A DNA stretch of 64,000 nt from JACRAV01 sp964571235. Lineage in GTDB: Bacteria; Zixibacteria; MSB-5A5; GN15; FEB-12. Position numbers and translations under genes: made by a program. The DNA lies in contig CAZNAI010000003.1 of NCBI GenBank assembly GCA_964571235.1, forward strand, positions 823,065-887,064, in the 5' to 3' direction. Of the stretch, positions 42,609 to 50,182 are shown in pieces. Every line of letters begins with the position of its first letter. The first letter of the stretch is position 1. A model generated the notes under the pieces. The model searched no databases and was not told where the DNA came from. It saw nothing but the letters and a program-made list of their open reading frames with translations.

Positions 42609-42623
42609 TGGCAAATAGTTTGC
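42609..42623 (+). promoter_or_regulatory. Sigma-54 promoter candidate (distal) for pilin 1
   Basis: TGGCAA-ATAGT-TTGC, GG and GC elements correctly spaced (consensus TGGCAC-N5-TTGC). It would give a 128-base leader. Confidence 0.45.
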
Positions 42624-42692
42624 ATGGCCCCAATTTGTTGCATAGCAATAACTTGAAAAACAAGCCACTTGTGCAATTACTGCCGACCCGGT

Positions 42693-42707
42693 CGGCACGC
42701 GTTGTGC
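42693..42707 (+). promoter_or_regulatory. Sigma-54 promoter candidate (proximal) for pilin 1
   Basis: CGGCAC-GCGTT-GTGC; GG and GC correctly spaced. It places the start of transcription ~44 bases before the ATG, as for pilins 2 and 3. TTGTGCAAT lies 15 bases upstream, and the same 9-mer is found 14 bases upstream of the pilin 2 promoter. Confidence 0.65.
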
Positions 42708-42762
42708 GAGTTACCGGTACGTAACAAACGAAATAGTCTTTAACACTTAGAGGAGGATCTAC

Positions 42763-43179
42763 ATGTTTTCAAAGATTCACAATCGCAAGGGTTTCACCCT
42801 GATCGAGTTGATGATCGTGGTGGTCATCATTGGTATCCTGGCCTCGTTGGCCATTCCGCGTTTCATGACCGCTTCGACCCGCGCCAAGCAGTCGGAAGCT
42901 CGTCAGCTCCTGAAGCAGGTCTACACCATGCAACACGCCTATCGTCAGGCTAACAACACCTATGGCGACGGTGGTGTGACTGCCGCCGCTGGCGGTTCGT
43001 TCCCGCAGATTGGCGTTGAGATCATGGCTGGCGCCCGTTACAGCTACGTGATGGTAGCCGCGGCCGCTACCTTTACTTGCACCGCTACGGGAAACATCGA
43101 TGATGATGCAACCGACGACGTCTGGACCGTCATCCAGACTGGTGTCATCACCAACACGACCAACGACGTGACCGCGTAA
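42763..43179 (+). CDS. Type IV pilin (major pilin-like), copy 1
   Basis: 138 residues with a type III (prepilin) signal: short basic leader MFSKIHNRKG cleaved before Phe, then the hydrophobic N-terminal helix FTLIELMIVVVIIGILASLA with Glu5 after cleavage. PilD-type peptidases process such leaders, and the mature protein assembles into pili or pseudopili. The C-terminal region is short, with one Cys (FTCTATGN), so the usual disulfide is absent. AGAGGAGGAT precedes the ATG. The neighbours are another near-identical pilin and a third diverged one; no assembly genes (pilB, pilQ, pilD) are in the window. Confidence 0.93.
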   Translation: MFSKIHNRKGFTLIELMIVVVIIGILASLAIPRFMTASTRAKQSEARQLLKQVYTMQHAYRQANNTYGDGGVTAAAGGSFPQIGVEIMAGARYSYVMVAAAATFTCTATGNIDDDATDDVWTVIQTGVITNTTNDVTA

Positions 43180-43200
43180 GTTACGCGCTCAGTCAAATTG

Positions 43201-43232
43201 AAAAGCGCTCCCTTCGGGGAGCGCTTTTTTTT
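43201..43232 (+). terminator. Terminator of pilin 1
   Basis: AAAAGCGCTCCC-TTCG-GGGAGCGCTTTT followed by a T run; a textbook 12-bp stem. Repeated almost exactly after pilin 2. Confidence 0.9.
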
Positions 43233-43397
43233 CCCCAACAAAGGACCATTGTATTCTGCAACAGTCCATGGCAAATCGCCTGTTTCAAAAAATCAGCAAG
43301 TTATAGGGGCGAATCAGACAGCCTGTCGTCTATGGATAACTCGCTGTACCCTATGTGGTTTTGTGGCCGTGCGATTGTGCAATCTATGAATAATACG

Positions 43398-43412
43398 CGG
43401 CATTCGTTTTGC
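43398..43412 (+). promoter_or_regulatory. Sigma-54 promoter for pilin 2
   Basis: CGGCAT-TCGTT-TTGC, GG/GC spaced as required; start of transcription about 43,424, 39 bases before the ATG. Confidence 0.65.
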
Positions 43413-43462
43413 AACTTAGTCTCTTGAAAAGATTGACACCAACACTCAGAGGAGGATTTAGG

Positions 43463-43879
43463 ATGTTTTCAAAGATTCACAATCGCAAGGGTTTCACCCT
43501 GATCGAGTTGATGATCGTGGTGGTCATCATTGGTATCCTGGCCTCGCTGGCCATTCCGCGTTTCATGACCGCTTCGACCCGCGCCAAGCAGTCAGAAGCC
43601 CGTCAGTTGCTCAAGCAGATCTATACCATGCAACATGCTTATCGTCAGGCTAACAACACCTATGGCGACGGTGGTGTGACTGCCGCCGCTGGTGGTTCGT
43701 TCCCGCAGATCGGCGTTGAAGTTATGGCTGGTGCCCGTTACAGCTACGTGATGGTTGCCGCGGCCGCTACATTTACTTGCACCGCTACGGGTAACATCGA
43801 TGATGATGCGACCGACGATGTCTGGACCGTCAATGAAAATGGCGTCATCAACAACACGACCAACGACGTGACTGCGTAA
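43463..43879 (+). CDS. Type IV pilin (major pilin-like), copy 2
   Basis: 138 residues, differing from copy 1 at only about six positions: Val to Ile in KQIYTM, Ile to Val in GVEVMAG, and four in the WTVNENGVINN region near the end. Same prepilin leader and N-terminal helix, same GAGGAGGA ribosome binding site and the same terminator, so copy 1 and copy 2 are a recent tandem duplication. The C-terminal changes could alter the exposed end of the pilin. The open frame extends upstream, but homology and the leader fix the start here. Confidence 0.93.
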   Translation: MFSKIHNRKGFTLIELMIVVVIIGILASLAIPRFMTASTRAKQSEARQLLKQIYTMQHAYRQANNTYGDGGVTAAAGGSFPQIGVEVMAGARYSYVMVAAAATFTCTATGNIDDDATDDVWTVNENGVINNTTNDVTA

Positions 43880-43900
43880 GTCACGCGCTCAGTCAAATTG

Positions 43901-43932
43901 AAAAGCGCTCCCTTCGGGGGGCGCTTTTTTTT
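43901..43932 (+). terminator. Terminator of pilin 2
   Basis: AAAAGCGCTCCC-TTCG-GGGGGCGCTTTT, T run; same hairpin as after pilin 1 with one G-T pair. Confidence 0.9.
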
Positions 43933-44078
43933 CATGCGAATTGCACGACAGCTACGGCATCTTGCGTTGTATTCACAAGACCCATCCACTCTTCAATTGA
44001 ATTACCAAACGAACCGGCTACCTCCTATTGCGGCGCACCGGCTTGCAGTGAGCGAACTTACATTAATATCCAGCCCGA

Positions 44079-44093
44079 CGGCACACACATTGC
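44079..44093 (+). promoter_or_regulatory. Sigma-54 promoter for pilin 3
   Basis: CGGCAC-ACACA-TTGC, the closest consensus match of the set; transcription start about 44,105, 40 bases before the ATG. Confidence 0.7.
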
Positions 44094-44144
44094 GATACTC
44101 AATGATAAGCAATGTTCTCGCGGTTCGGTCGAATTGGAGGTCGT

Positions 44145-44564
44145 ATGTTAGTGAATAGTTTCAAACGCAATTCGGGCTTCACTCTCATAGAATTGATGAT
44201 AGTTGTCGTGATAATCGGGATATTAACTTCGTTGGCGATCCCCCGGTTTACCGGCGCATCCACGCGCGCGAAGCAGTCAGAGGCCCGACTCATCCTCAAA
44301 CAGATCTATACCATGCAACACTCGTATCATCAGATCAGCTCTTTTTATGGAGACGCAGGTGTAGTTGCGTCTGCTGGCGGAGTGTTTCCCCAAATCGGAG
44401 TTGAGATAATGGTAGGCGCCAGATACACATTTGTTATGGTAGCCGCGGCGAACTCCTTTACCTGCACAGCTACATCGAACCTCGACGGCGACCCGACGGT
44501 TGATGTTTGGACAATTGATCAGGACGGAACGCTGTCGAATGCGATCAACGACTTCTTGACCTGA
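44145..44564 (+). CDS. Type IV pilin-like protein, copy 3 (diverged)
   Basis: 139 residues with prepilin leader (MLVNSFKRNSG) and the conserved helix FTLIELMIVVVIIGILTSLA. The rest follows copies 1 and 2 in layout (ARYTFVMVAAANSFTCTATSN, DVWTIDQDGTL) with many substitutions, and the codon choice is less biased, so it is an older paralogue, perhaps a minor pilin. GGAGG lies 4 bases from the ATG. No T-rich terminator follows, only a GC hairpin (GGCAGGCC...GGCCTGCC, about 44,584-44,603). Confidence 0.92.
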   Translation: MLVNSFKRNSGFTLIELMIVVVIIGILTSLAIPRFTGASTRAKQSEARLILKQIYTMQHSYHQISSFYGDAGVVASAGGVFPQIGVEIMVGARYTFVMVAAANSFTCTATSNLDGDPTVDVWTIDQDGTLSNAINDFLT

Positions 44565-44629
44565 GACAAGATTTCCGCAGACGGCAGGCCCCACGGCCTG
44601 CCCCGAGTTTCCCCGTAAATTGATTGTAG

Positions 44630-44658
44630 TTGATCCGGCCCCTCAATCGACCGATACT
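44630..44658 (+). promoter_or_regulatory. Promoter of the 26-residue-repeat protein gene
   Basis: TTGATC (44630-44635), 17 bases, GATACT (44653-44658), then 9 bases to the ATG at 44,668 with no ribosome binding site. Confidence 0.5.
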
Positions 44659-44667
44659 GGGACTATC

Positions 44668-46641
44668 ATGAGGCGATTGGTTGTCATTGGGCTGGTAGTG
44701 CTGGCGGTATCTTTTGCCACAAGCCGAGGTCAGGGGGATCAGAACCCCGCCGGAGGTGGTACGACCGATTCGCTTTCCCCCGAAATGGCCGGGCTGTTTG
44801 ATCTGACCGACTATCTTGACTTAACCCCCAACGACATCTCGTTTCGATCCGACTACACCGAGCCCGATTCCTTCCGCCTTAAAGTAGTCGCCGACCTGAT
44901 GAACCGTCCGATCAAAATGATCGATTACGCTGATCAACTTCGCGGCTCTCACGCCAAGGGCCAGCCGGAAATTCTCGCCGAGATACTGTTTAACGATCTT
45001 CGCGGCGAGTATCAGGACAATCGGGCGGATTCCTACCACGCCACCGGTGAGGAACTGGTAGTAAAGTACAATCTGGCCTTTGATAATTTGACGCTTAACC
45101 AACTCTTGAATCGGGCGGCGTCGTATGTCGATGTGATCATCCCGAAATCCACCGAGATGTCGCTGGCGCTACTTAAGCCAACCGAACGAGCGTTTCTCCT
45201 AAACGAGTTCAAATCACTGGTCACGCTTGACACCGCCGATGAATTCCGTACGCCGGAAGAATCCGACTCGCTTGAAAAAGTTTCTGAAAAGATCGCTGAG
45301 AGATTTGTGGGGTTCGGCGGTAAGATCGACAAAGACCCGATCCTGCGCTCGGGACTCGATTGCCTTCGTGATTTGCTTGTCGATATCGGTCAGCTTCGCG
45401 ACTCGATTGCCTCTGGCGCAATCTCCCCAGATAAACTCCTTGCCGGAAGTCCGGTCGCGACCAAGCTCGACCAGGCCAAGATACTTCTTGGCAAACAGCC
45501 GGGCTGGAAAGTCGGCGGGACCGGGAGCGATTACTACTCCGGCGACCTGTCGTTCGTTTTGGATTTCGGCGGCGACGACTTGTACGATATGTCGTACAAC
45601 CCGAAGAATCCCCACCCGGTTATTGTCATCGATCTGGGGGGCGATGACACCTATCGCGGACAAACTGACTTTGCAGTTGGCGCGGGGTGTATGTCGGTTG
45701 GCCTGATTTGTGATTACGGTGGCAATGATCAGTATCTGGGTAAATCGTTTTCGGTCGGTTCGGCATATTTCGGACTTGGGATTATCTACGACGCCGCCGG
45801 TGACGATCTTTATTCCGGCGACACCCACGTACAGGGCGCGGGGACATTCGGTATCGGGCTGGTGATCGACGAAGCCGGTCGCGACAGGTACGACGCCTCC
45901 GCCTATGCGCAGGGATTTGGATTTACGCAGGGCGCTGGGATGATCTACGATTGTACCGGCAACGATACCTACTCCGCCGGTGGAAAATACAAAGATGCTC
46001 TCAGGTACGAGGACCGGTACCTCTCAATGTCGCAGGGGTTCGCCTACGGAATCCGTCCGCAGTTTTCCGGCGGCATCGGCGCAATTGTTGATTTGCAGGG
46101 TAACGACTATTACACAGCCGATATTTTCGCGCAGGCGACCGCCTATTGGTGGGGGCTGGGGATCATCGTTGATTCATCAGGTAACGACAATTATCAGGCG
46201 TATCAATATGCTCAGGGTTGCGCCACTCATATGGCGCTTGGTTGCCTGGTCGACGACTACGGCAACGATGTCTATTTTGGCAAGGGACTGATGCAAGGGT
46301 GCGGGCACGATTATTCCTGCGGGTTGATACTCGATCGTCACGGCGCCGACACCTACACCGCCCATGATTTATCGCAAGGCGCCGGTTCGGCCAACGGCGC
46401 CGGTGTGCAAATCGACAACGAGGGGGACGACCGCTACTTTGTGAAGAATCCGGCCAACACGCAGGGGTATGGCAACCCACGGCGCGATTTTGGTTCAATT
46501 GGTTTGTTTATCGATCTGGGCGGTATAGATCAATATCTCGGCAATGGCAAAGACAGTTCCTACTGGCGGACCAATTCCAAATGGGGTGGTGGGATGGATA
46601 TTCAGTTTCTCTCAATTGATACTGCCGGGGGGAAACCGTGA
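44668..46641 (+). CDS. Secreted solenoid protein with ~26-residue D-x-x-G-x-D-x-Y repeats
   Basis: About 657 residues, no named family recognised. The signal peptide is MRRLVVIGLVVLAVSFATS. Residues ~25-300 look alpha-helical (EFKSLVTL, SDSLEKVSEKIAERF). The C-terminal half holds about twelve copies of the core D-x-x-G-x-D-x-Y (e.g. IDLGGDDTY, CDYGGNDQY, VDSSGNDNY). Most are spaced about 26-27 residues apart, each followed by A-Q-G or G-A-G and a hydrophobic strand (GLGIIY). This is consistent with a beta-solenoid, possibly metal-binding through the Asp rungs. One insert (~35 residues) breaks the register around YEDRYLSMSQG. Its stop is overlapped by the HEAT-repeat gene (TGATG), suggesting the two proteins act together. 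Confidence 0.7.
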   Translation: MRRLVVIGLVVLAVSFATSRGQGDQNPAGGGTTDSLSPEMAGLFDLTDYLDLTPNDISFRSDYTEPDSFRLKVVADLMNRPIKMIDYADQLRGSHAKGQPEILAEILFNDLRGEYQDNRADSYHATGEELVVKYNLAFDNLTLNQLLNRAASYVDVIIPKSTEMSLALLKPTERAFLLNEFKSLVTLDTADEFRTPEESDSLEKVSEKIAERFVGFGGKIDKDPILRSGLDCLRDLLVDIGQLRDSIASGAISPDKLLAGSPVATKLDQAKILLGKQPGWKVGGTGSDYYSGDLSFVLDFGGDDLYDMSYNPKNPHPVIVIDLGGDDTYRGQTDFAVGAGCMSVGLICDYGGNDQYLGKSFSVGSAYFGLGIIYDAAGDDLYSGDTHVQGAGTFGIGLVIDEAGRDRYDASAYAQGFGFTQGAGMIYDCTGNDTYSAGGKYKDALRYEDRYLSMSQGFAYGIRPQFSGGIGAIVDLQGNDYYTADIFAQATAYWWGLGIIVDSSGNDNYQAYQYAQGCATHMALGCLVDDYGNDVYFGKGLMQGCGHDYSCGLILDRHGADTYTAHDLSQGAGSANGAGVQIDNEGDDRYFVKNPANTQGYGNPRRDFGSIGLFIDLGGIDQYLGNGKDSSYWRTNSKWGGGMDIQFLSIDTAGGKP

Positions 46642-47567
46642 TGCGAATTTTCTCATCGTTAATTTTCTGCCTGTGTTTGATTTCCAGTTCGCATGCCCTC
46701 ACGCGTGCACAGGAAAAGAAATTTGATTCACTCTTTGTCCTTGCTGGTACCGGCGAAGTGAAATACAAAGATCTGGTTGCGCCGGCCAAAGATTCCATCG
46801 CCGCGATGGGGGCAGAGGTGACCAATCTGCTGATCGACAAGCTCGACACCAAATCGGCCCGCGAACGAGTGACCATTTTGGAGATCCTCAAAAAGATCGG
46901 CAGTTCGGCTGTCCCAGATTTGGTCAAGGCGCTCAAGCGACCCAACGGTCTGATTGTCGAACGGGTCTGTAATTCGCTTGCAGAAATTGCTGATTCGTCG
47001 GCGGTGCCCGGACTTCTATTGGTCACGAATCATTCCCGCTGGCAGGTTCGAGAACAGGCGACCGGCGCACTTGGCAAATGTCGAGGAAGTAGTGGCAAGA
47101 GTGCCGTTGCCGCCGCTTTGCTGGATACCATCGGGCAGGTTCGCAAATCAGCCGCGGTTGCATCGGGAGACTTGAAACTCAATTCGAGTATTCCGGCGCT
47201 GGTGCATATGCTGGCCGATGATTTCTACGGCGCCCGGATGTGTGCGCTCGAAACGCTTTGCGGGCTGGACACCGCCAATGTGATAACCATCCTGGCCGAC
47301 TCGATCTTATCTTCCAATGCCGCCATCGGTGACCGGGCCTGCGCAGTCCTCGGGCGACTTCATACCAGCTCAGCCCGGGATATCCTGATGGCGCAAGTGA
47401 AATCCGATGACCCCAAACGCCGTTCTCACGCCGGTCTGGCGCTGATTTATTCCGATCCACAGGACAGTTGTGGACTGCACAAGAATTTCGTTGGGTCTGA
47501 AATCGACCCGCGGGTCAAAATGCAGTTTCAGTCGGCGATCACATCCGGCGCAAAACCTATTCGATAA
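46641..47567 (+). CDS. Exported HEAT-repeat protein
   Basis: About 308 residues: signal peptide (RIFSSLIFCLCLISSSHA), then helical repeats of the HEAT/PBS type, e.g. VPDLVKALKRPNGLIVERVCNSLAEI, VPGLLLVTNHSRWQVREQATGALG, IPALVHMLADDFYGARMCALETL. HEAT repeats form elongated scaffolds binding other proteins; a periplasmic one overlapping a solenoid protein gene by one base (TGATG) suggests a complex on the envelope. No catalytic motif is seen. The start ATG, rather than the GTG before it, is preferred. Confidence 0.8.
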   Translation: MRIFSSLIFCLCLISSSHALTRAQEKKFDSLFVLAGTGEVKYKDLVAPAKDSIAAMGAEVTNLLIDKLDTKSARERVTILEILKKIGSSAVPDLVKALKRPNGLIVERVCNSLAEIADSSAVPGLLLVTNHSRWQVREQATGALGKCRGSSGKSAVAAALLDTIGQVRKSAAVASGDLKLNSSIPALVHMLADDFYGARMCALETLCGLDTANVITILADSILSSNAAIGDRACAVLGRLHTSSARDILMAQVKSDDPKRRSHAGLALIYSDPQDSCGLHKNFVGSEIDPRVKMQFQSAITSGAKPIR

Positions 47568-47615
47568 CTTCACTCCGCCTGTACAACTACTGCCATTAGG
47601 CAGTATCTTTGTCTT

Positions 47616-48767
47616 ATGACCACCGGCCAAATCCCAGAGCGGTACATTCGATTGGCGTCTGCCGTGGGCGGAGAAGTTGTCGCGCAGAAATCCGGGGCCT
47701 ACTGCCGAATCGACACGGCGATTGATCCGTGTGATCGACTTGGTGAAGTGTCGTATTCACAGATTGCGGGAGTCGATTCAGTACCGGTCGAGGCATTCTC
47801 CCTACAAGAACTGCCGGGCCACATTCCGGTTTGTGAACTGGTTTGTTTCGATACGGAAACCACAGGGCTCGGCGGCACCGGTGCTGTTCCGTTTCTTATT
47901 GGTAGCGGCCGGGTGACACCCGAAGGCTTTTCTGTCCGTCAGTATTTGCTACCCGACTATGCCGATGAACCCGCCGCGCTGGGCGATCTTTTGTCCGATC
48001 TATCTCCCGGCGCAACGATCGTAACATACAACGGCGCCGCCTTCGATCTTCCGTTGGTGCGTGACCGACTCATTCTTAGTCGTATTGCGCGTGAGCTACC
48101 GGTATCTCGACACATAGATCTATTGCATCCGACTCGCCGGTTGTTCAAGCGACGGCTCAGAGATTGCTCGCTGGTCAATATTGAACGAGAACTATTCGGC
48201 CATATCCGCCAGCGTGACATTCCGGGGTATCTTATCCCATCAGTCTACTTTGAGTGGCTCAACGACGAAGCGACCGCAAATCTGCAACTGGTGCTTGAAC
48301 ACAACCGACAGGATATTGTCACGCTCATTTATCTCTGCCACCGTATCGCGCAGGCCTTTGTTTCGTCCGGTGATTCACTCTCCGCGACCGACGACTTGCA
48401 TTCGTTGTCGCGCGTCTATGGCCGTCGACAGCGTCATGACCGATCGACCGCACTGTACAATCGTATGGAAAACGAGTCCGAGGGTACACTGGCGGCCGAC
48501 ATCCAGTTGTATCATTCTTATCTGTTCAAGCGATCCGGTGAGTGGGGAAAAGCGTCCCGAATATGGGAGAGTCTGGCCGTACATGAATCCCGCGAAGGGT
48601 ACTGGGCATGTTTAGAATTGGCCAAGTACTACGAGCATCGGGAGCCGGATTTTCACAAAGCCCAAACATATACGCTTCGCGCCATACAAATTTGTCCATA
48701 TTCGGGCGGTCACAAGAGTAATCTAAAGGTCCGCCTGGGCCGAATCGCCCGTCTTATCGGCTCCTGA
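47616..48767 (+). CDS. RNase H-like exonuclease of the YprB family
   Basis: 383 residues. DEDDy-like 3'-5' exonuclease fold: motif I VCFDTETTGLGG (D-x-E), motif II TIVTYNGAAFDLPLV, and motif III HNRQDIVTLIYL with the Asp, placed as in the RNase_H_2/YprB family. After about residue 255 a TPR-like helical tail (STALYNRMENE ... LFKRSGEWGKASRIWESLA ... ALELAKYYEHRE-like) follows, also typical of the family. Substrate (RNA or DNA) is unknown. A TATCTT box lies 6 bases before the ATG, so the message may be leaderless. Confidence 0.85.
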   Translation: MTTGQIPERYIRLASAVGGEVVAQKSGAYCRIDTAIDPCDRLGEVSYSQIAGVDSVPVEAFSLQELPGHIPVCELVCFDTETTGLGGTGAVPFLIGSGRVTPEGFSVRQYLLPDYADEPAALGDLLSDLSPGATIVTYNGAAFDLPLVRDRLILSRIARELPVSRHIDLLHPTRRLFKRRLRDCSLVNIERELFGHIRQRDIPGYLIPSVYFEWLNDEATANLQLVLEHNRQDIVTLIYLCHRIAQAFVSSGDSLSATDDLHSLSRVYGRRQRHDRSTALYNRMENESEGTLAADIQLYHSYLFKRSGEWGKASRIWESLAVHESREGYWACLELAKYYEHREPDFHKAQTYTLRAIQICPYSGGHKSNLKVRLGRIARLIGS

Positions 48768-48829
48768 CAGGTCGCTCAACTCAACGGGGTTTTGACCGAT
48801 AATACCCGACATAAGGAGAGCACGACGGG

Positions 48830-50143
48830 ATGGATGCCGACTTTCTAAAAAAAGTCCTTTCAGATAACCGGGAATTGGCCTCGCTTCCGCAAACGCTGGC
48901 GGAGGTGCTTCGTGTCACGCGCGACGAACGCTCGTCGGCGCAGGACTTGGCCACCGTGATTATGAAAGACCCGGCGCTCACCGCGCGGGTTCTCCGCATT
49001 GTCAACTCCGCTTACTATGGTCTGGGTCGCCAGATCGGTTCAATTTCGCAATCCATCATGACTATCGGGATGCGCCAGGTATCTGCGCTTGCGCTCTCAT
49101 CTTCGGTCTACAAAATGACCGACAATTGGAACTCCGGTTTCGACCGGCGCTTGTTCTGGCGGCACTCGCTTGAAGTCGCCATCGCCGCCCGTATGCTGGC
49201 CGAGCAGGTCAAATGGCGTAATGCCGAAGAACCCTGGGTGGCCGGGCTCCTGCACGATGTCGGTCTATTAGTGCTCGAGCGTTCCTACCCGAAAGAGTTT
49301 GCCCGAATTTGGGCGATGGCCCAGCGGGAAGGGGCGCTTGAGGATTACGAAATTCAGCAGTGGAACACCGATCATGCCCGCGTGGGGAAATTCCTGCTCC
49401 AGCAGTGGAATCTCCCCGATCAGATTTGTGTGGCAGTCGGGTACCATCACACAACGTTCACCCCCAACGACACCGATCCCGATCGCCAACTCACTCAGAT
49501 CATCTGTCTGGCCCACTTATTGTCGCGCCATACTTTCGGAAAAGGGCCGACCGTGAACGAAGCCGATGTCGAGCACAAGCAGATTCTCGCCGCAAATCTC
49601 GGAATCAGCAAAGATGCCCTTCGGGAAATCGAAAAGCAGGTTTTCAGCCGAACGATTACCGAGGCGCAGTATCTCGAAATCGATATCGGTTCAAGCGAGG
49701 AACTGCTCATCGAAGCCAACCAGCAACTGATGGATCAATATTTGGCGCTTGAATCGCTTCTTGGTGAAAATCGCCACATGCACACGTTACTGGCCAAAGA
49801 TCAACTGGCGGGAGCGTCGAGCGAATCTCTCCGCCGCGCCATGCTGGTCTTAAGTCAATACCTGGCCGATGCTGTTGAATTGACCTCGGCCCGAGCCATG
49901 TCGCTCAAAAAAAGTGTCGATAGCGGGATGGTGACCGATGCGGGAAACCACGTTGCCGGTCCCGTTGCAGGATTGCTTACCGGCCTGTCGGCCATGCGGA
50001 CGCTGGTCACTGAAATATTGTCGATGACATCCTCGCAGGCCGCCGAGCCGCGCGATACCGCCTACATCGCCGCTGTCGAGTCGCGAGTCAGAAATATGCT
50101 GGCGACCATGCAAGAGCCGCGCGAAACCGCTCCGGCTCGCTAA
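48830..50143 (+). CDS. HDOD domain signalling protein
   Basis: 437 residues. The HDOD domain (about 15-215) is recognisable by LPQTLAEVLRVTRDERSSAQDLATVI, MKDPALTARVLRIVNSAYYG and ISQSIMTIGMRQVSALAL. A divergent HD-type motif follows (WVAGLLHDVGLLVLE), which retains the H-D. The C-terminal ~200 residues are helical (NQQLMDQYLALESLLGENRHMHTLL) and possibly coiled coil. HDOD proteins act in two-component and c-di-GMP-type signalling and stress responses without enzymatic activity. AAGGAGAG precedes the start. It is convergent with the following secreted protein gene. Confidence 0.88.
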   Translation: MDADFLKKVLSDNRELASLPQTLAEVLRVTRDERSSAQDLATVIMKDPALTARVLRIVNSAYYGLGRQIGSISQSIMTIGMRQVSALALSSSVYKMTDNWNSGFDRRLFWRHSLEVAIAARMLAEQVKWRNAEEPWVAGLLHDVGLLVLERSYPKEFARIWAMAQREGALEDYEIQQWNTDHARVGKFLLQQWNLPDQICVAVGYHHTTFTPNDTDPDRQLTQIICLAHLLSRHTFGKGPTVNEADVEHKQILAANLGISKDALREIEKQVFSRTITEAQYLEIDIGSSEELLIEANQQLMDQYLALESLLGENRHMHTLLAKDQLAGASSESLRRAMLVLSQYLADAVELTSARAMSLKKSVDSGMVTDAGNHVAGPVAGLLTGLSAMRTLVTEILSMTSSQAAEPRDTAYIAAVESRVRNMLATMQEPRETAPAR

Positions 50144-50182
50144 GTTACAAATCGGATACATGTGTGGGTGGCTGAGAGTAAA

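Noticed and set aside
43363..43381. Alternative sigma-54 promoter TGGCCGTGCGATTGTGC before pilin 2
   Set aside because: The GG and GC elements are two bases too far apart; the match at 43,398-43,412 is correctly spaced.
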